Below are positions 14,601 to 14,726 of a DNA stretch of 14,726 nucleotides, piece after piece. The notes under the pieces were generated by a model. It searched no databases. It had not been told where the DNA came from and worked only from the letters and a program-made list of their open reading frames with translations. This DNA is from Oscillospiraceae bacterium (GTDB lineage: Bacteria > Bacillota > Clostridia > Clostridiales > Clostridiaceae). Numbering within the stretch: the stretch's first letter is position 1; each line of letters begins with the position of its first letter. The position numbers were made by a program, and so were the translations under genes. The stretch is taken from positions 1 to 14,726 of the forward strand of contig WQUF01000134.1 of assembly GCA_009785875.1 (NCBI GenBank). Direction: 5' to 3'.

Positions 14601-14726
14601 ATTATATCAGATAATCTTATTAAATTATTCTCGTAATTCTCTATTTTTTTTAAAGTCTCTTCTTTTCTCCATTTAAATTTTACAATTCCAGATGCTTCTT
14701 CTATAACTCTTCGCCTATCATCAGGT
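11630..14726 (-). CDS. smc: SMC chromosome-condensation ATPase (5' end beyond window)
   Basis: SMC, with ScpA and ScpB, organises and segregates the bacterial chromosome as a ring-shaped ATPase. The gene runs off the right edge; about 1031 residues are visible, so roughly 150 N-terminal residues with Walker A are missing. The visible part starts PDDRRRVIEEASGIVKFKWR, matching the usual PEERR...EEAAG...KYK segment, so the TTG codon at 14572 is internal and not a start. Order: ascending coiled coil, hinge (about plus 13160-13700, with the RIVTLSGEVVNVGGSLTGG segment), descending coiled coil, and C-terminal head. The head has signature LLSGGEKGLSAIALL (near plus 11890-11925), Walker B FCILDEIDESLDDANV (near plus 11806-11856) and FVLITHRKGTME. 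The Walker-B/D-loop stretch reads DEIDESLDDAN where many homologs have DEVEAALDDAN; catalytic Asp-Glu is intact. Upstream neighbours are outside the window. Confidence 0.97.
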   Translation of the reverse strand, partial: PDDRRRVIEEASGIVKFKWRKEETLKKIENYENNLIRLSDIITTYEDRIEPLRVESEKAKYFVDLSNELKQKDIDVKVYEVEKILETLRSVIKFLDEKNKLLSMLEMEKISLKSCINEIDLNLCDIEREIDEKLERSNALKEKIRDIKSSILIFNEKIENIKNNLTDIQNSILEKGLLKEEKIKSIERVEDEKKAIEQEYKDLSERLFIYEDELNIIQNNINLNDNSHHEKIFSINKIKDELSRKKEKIFNLKSKEKYDKERIISINLSRDVFTKRLNEIEDDVKKLNRVLENKNEALNELNGKVLNCEKSLKVLNEERKKLNDDLNNLYREKSKLAANLHVLENLEDHYEGYNKASKSIIEYGRKIGDEFSSALGDVIKVKEGLETAIETSLGNSISDIIVEDESRASFYIDHLKKSKSGRVTFLPISMLISKRINISKEVSEMEGFIGVASDLVDYEKKYEASVVFSLCRVLIVKDMNSAISIAKKTKFSFRIVTLSGEVVNVGGSLTGGSYSNNYGILSRKNVIERLDTDLKKIDAEILNKENAILELDENILKKDDEYKNCCLLFNSTKNEITEINSKISGFNLETSSLKLQLTQNSKNYEIIHTSIENITAELAKINEEEIDLNEIKSKFEEEADILEEKINNFKDESERARELLIDAKMSKVKIEEMLINKGEIIKRLNREKEDLIMEIDSLNVKLVNLNDEMNKRRIDVSSFEEDSKNLKDECVALADELNVLEINRIKLKEEYKKRKDELDDKNRESSELENEIHKKELIKIKYETEKDNIFKNINEEYGITYAESLSISTKLLNIADTKKDIINLKSKISSLGIVNVASIEEYREVNEKYTFLTNQKIDMMNAKEELNKLISQLTVNMEKIFAQNFNILRKHFSVTFNELFNGGTCDLVIKEGDLLNGDIDIIVEPPFKKLQNINLLSGGEKGLSAIALLFAILKMRPTAFCILDEIDESLDDANVIRFSKYLETLKNKTQFVLITHRKGTMEVSDSIYGITMEEKGISKVISLPNSNFYRD

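Noticed and set aside
1..14726. tRNA, rRNA, prophage, insertion sequence or defence island
   Set aside because: I saw no cloverleaf-like or rRNA sequence, no transposase or integrase, and no phage structural genes; the single Uma2 gene and toxin-antitoxin pair are not enough to call a defence island.

Overview
The window reads as a low-GC, AT-rich chromosome segment from a member of the Clostridia (Bacillota). The reasons are strong AGGAGG-type ribosome binding sites, A/T-biased codon use, the smc-ftsY gene order usual for Bacillota, a SpoVB-type flippase of the kind found in endospore formers, and a YknXYZ/MacAB-like ABC exporter. I cannot name the genus from sequence alone. All genes except the flippase lie on the minus strand.

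Layout from left to right. (1) 1-2918: a three-gene minus-strand exporter operon, transcribed as membrane fusion protein, then ATPase, then FtsX/MacB-type permease. The fusion protein is short and has no room for the usual alpha-helical hairpin. (2) 2880-3101: a divergent, very AT-rich intergenic region. (3) 3102-4604: a plus-strand SpoVB-like polysaccharide/lipid flippase ending at a clear intrinsic terminator. It converges on the next gene, and a small CTAG-rich direct-repeat cluster lies between the two stops. (4) 4715-8881: a 1388-residue secreted modular protein. It has a signal peptide, seven MucBP-like modules joined mostly by Asp/Asn-rich putative calcium-loop linkers, then seven bacterial Ig-like modules interrupted by two other beta-rich domains. 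No cell-wall or membrane anchor is visible. (5) 9118-9803: a type II toxin-antitoxin pair (RelB/DinJ-like antitoxin, RelE/ParE-like toxin) with its own operator/promoter and terminator. (6) 9851-10686: the C-terminal half of a GNAT acetyltransferase (a remnant) abutting a Uma2-family PD-(D/E)XK protein. (7) 10710-14726: ftsY and smc, the latter running off the right edge so that its N-terminal ATP-binding part is missing.

Genes 7 and 6 look like one transcription unit, smc-ftsY-uma2, with very short gaps: the ftsY ribosome binding site overlaps the smc stop, and uma2 starts 23 nt after ftsY. The conserved operon for chromosome organisation (SMC) and membrane targeting (FtsY) thus carries an accessory tail, with signs of a deletion junction (the half GNAT gene) and a toxin-antitoxin module just beyond it. 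The exporter operon and the flippase are separate envelope functions, and I see no sequence evidence tying them to the large secreted protein other than proximity.

The parts most worth a second look are the large modular surface/secreted protein with its probable Ca-binding linkers and missing anchor, the hairpin-less membrane fusion protein, the SD-sequestering dyads upstream of the large gene, and the remodelled segment downstream of ftsY. I did not find a convincing wholly new system such as a defence island, CRISPR array or retron.
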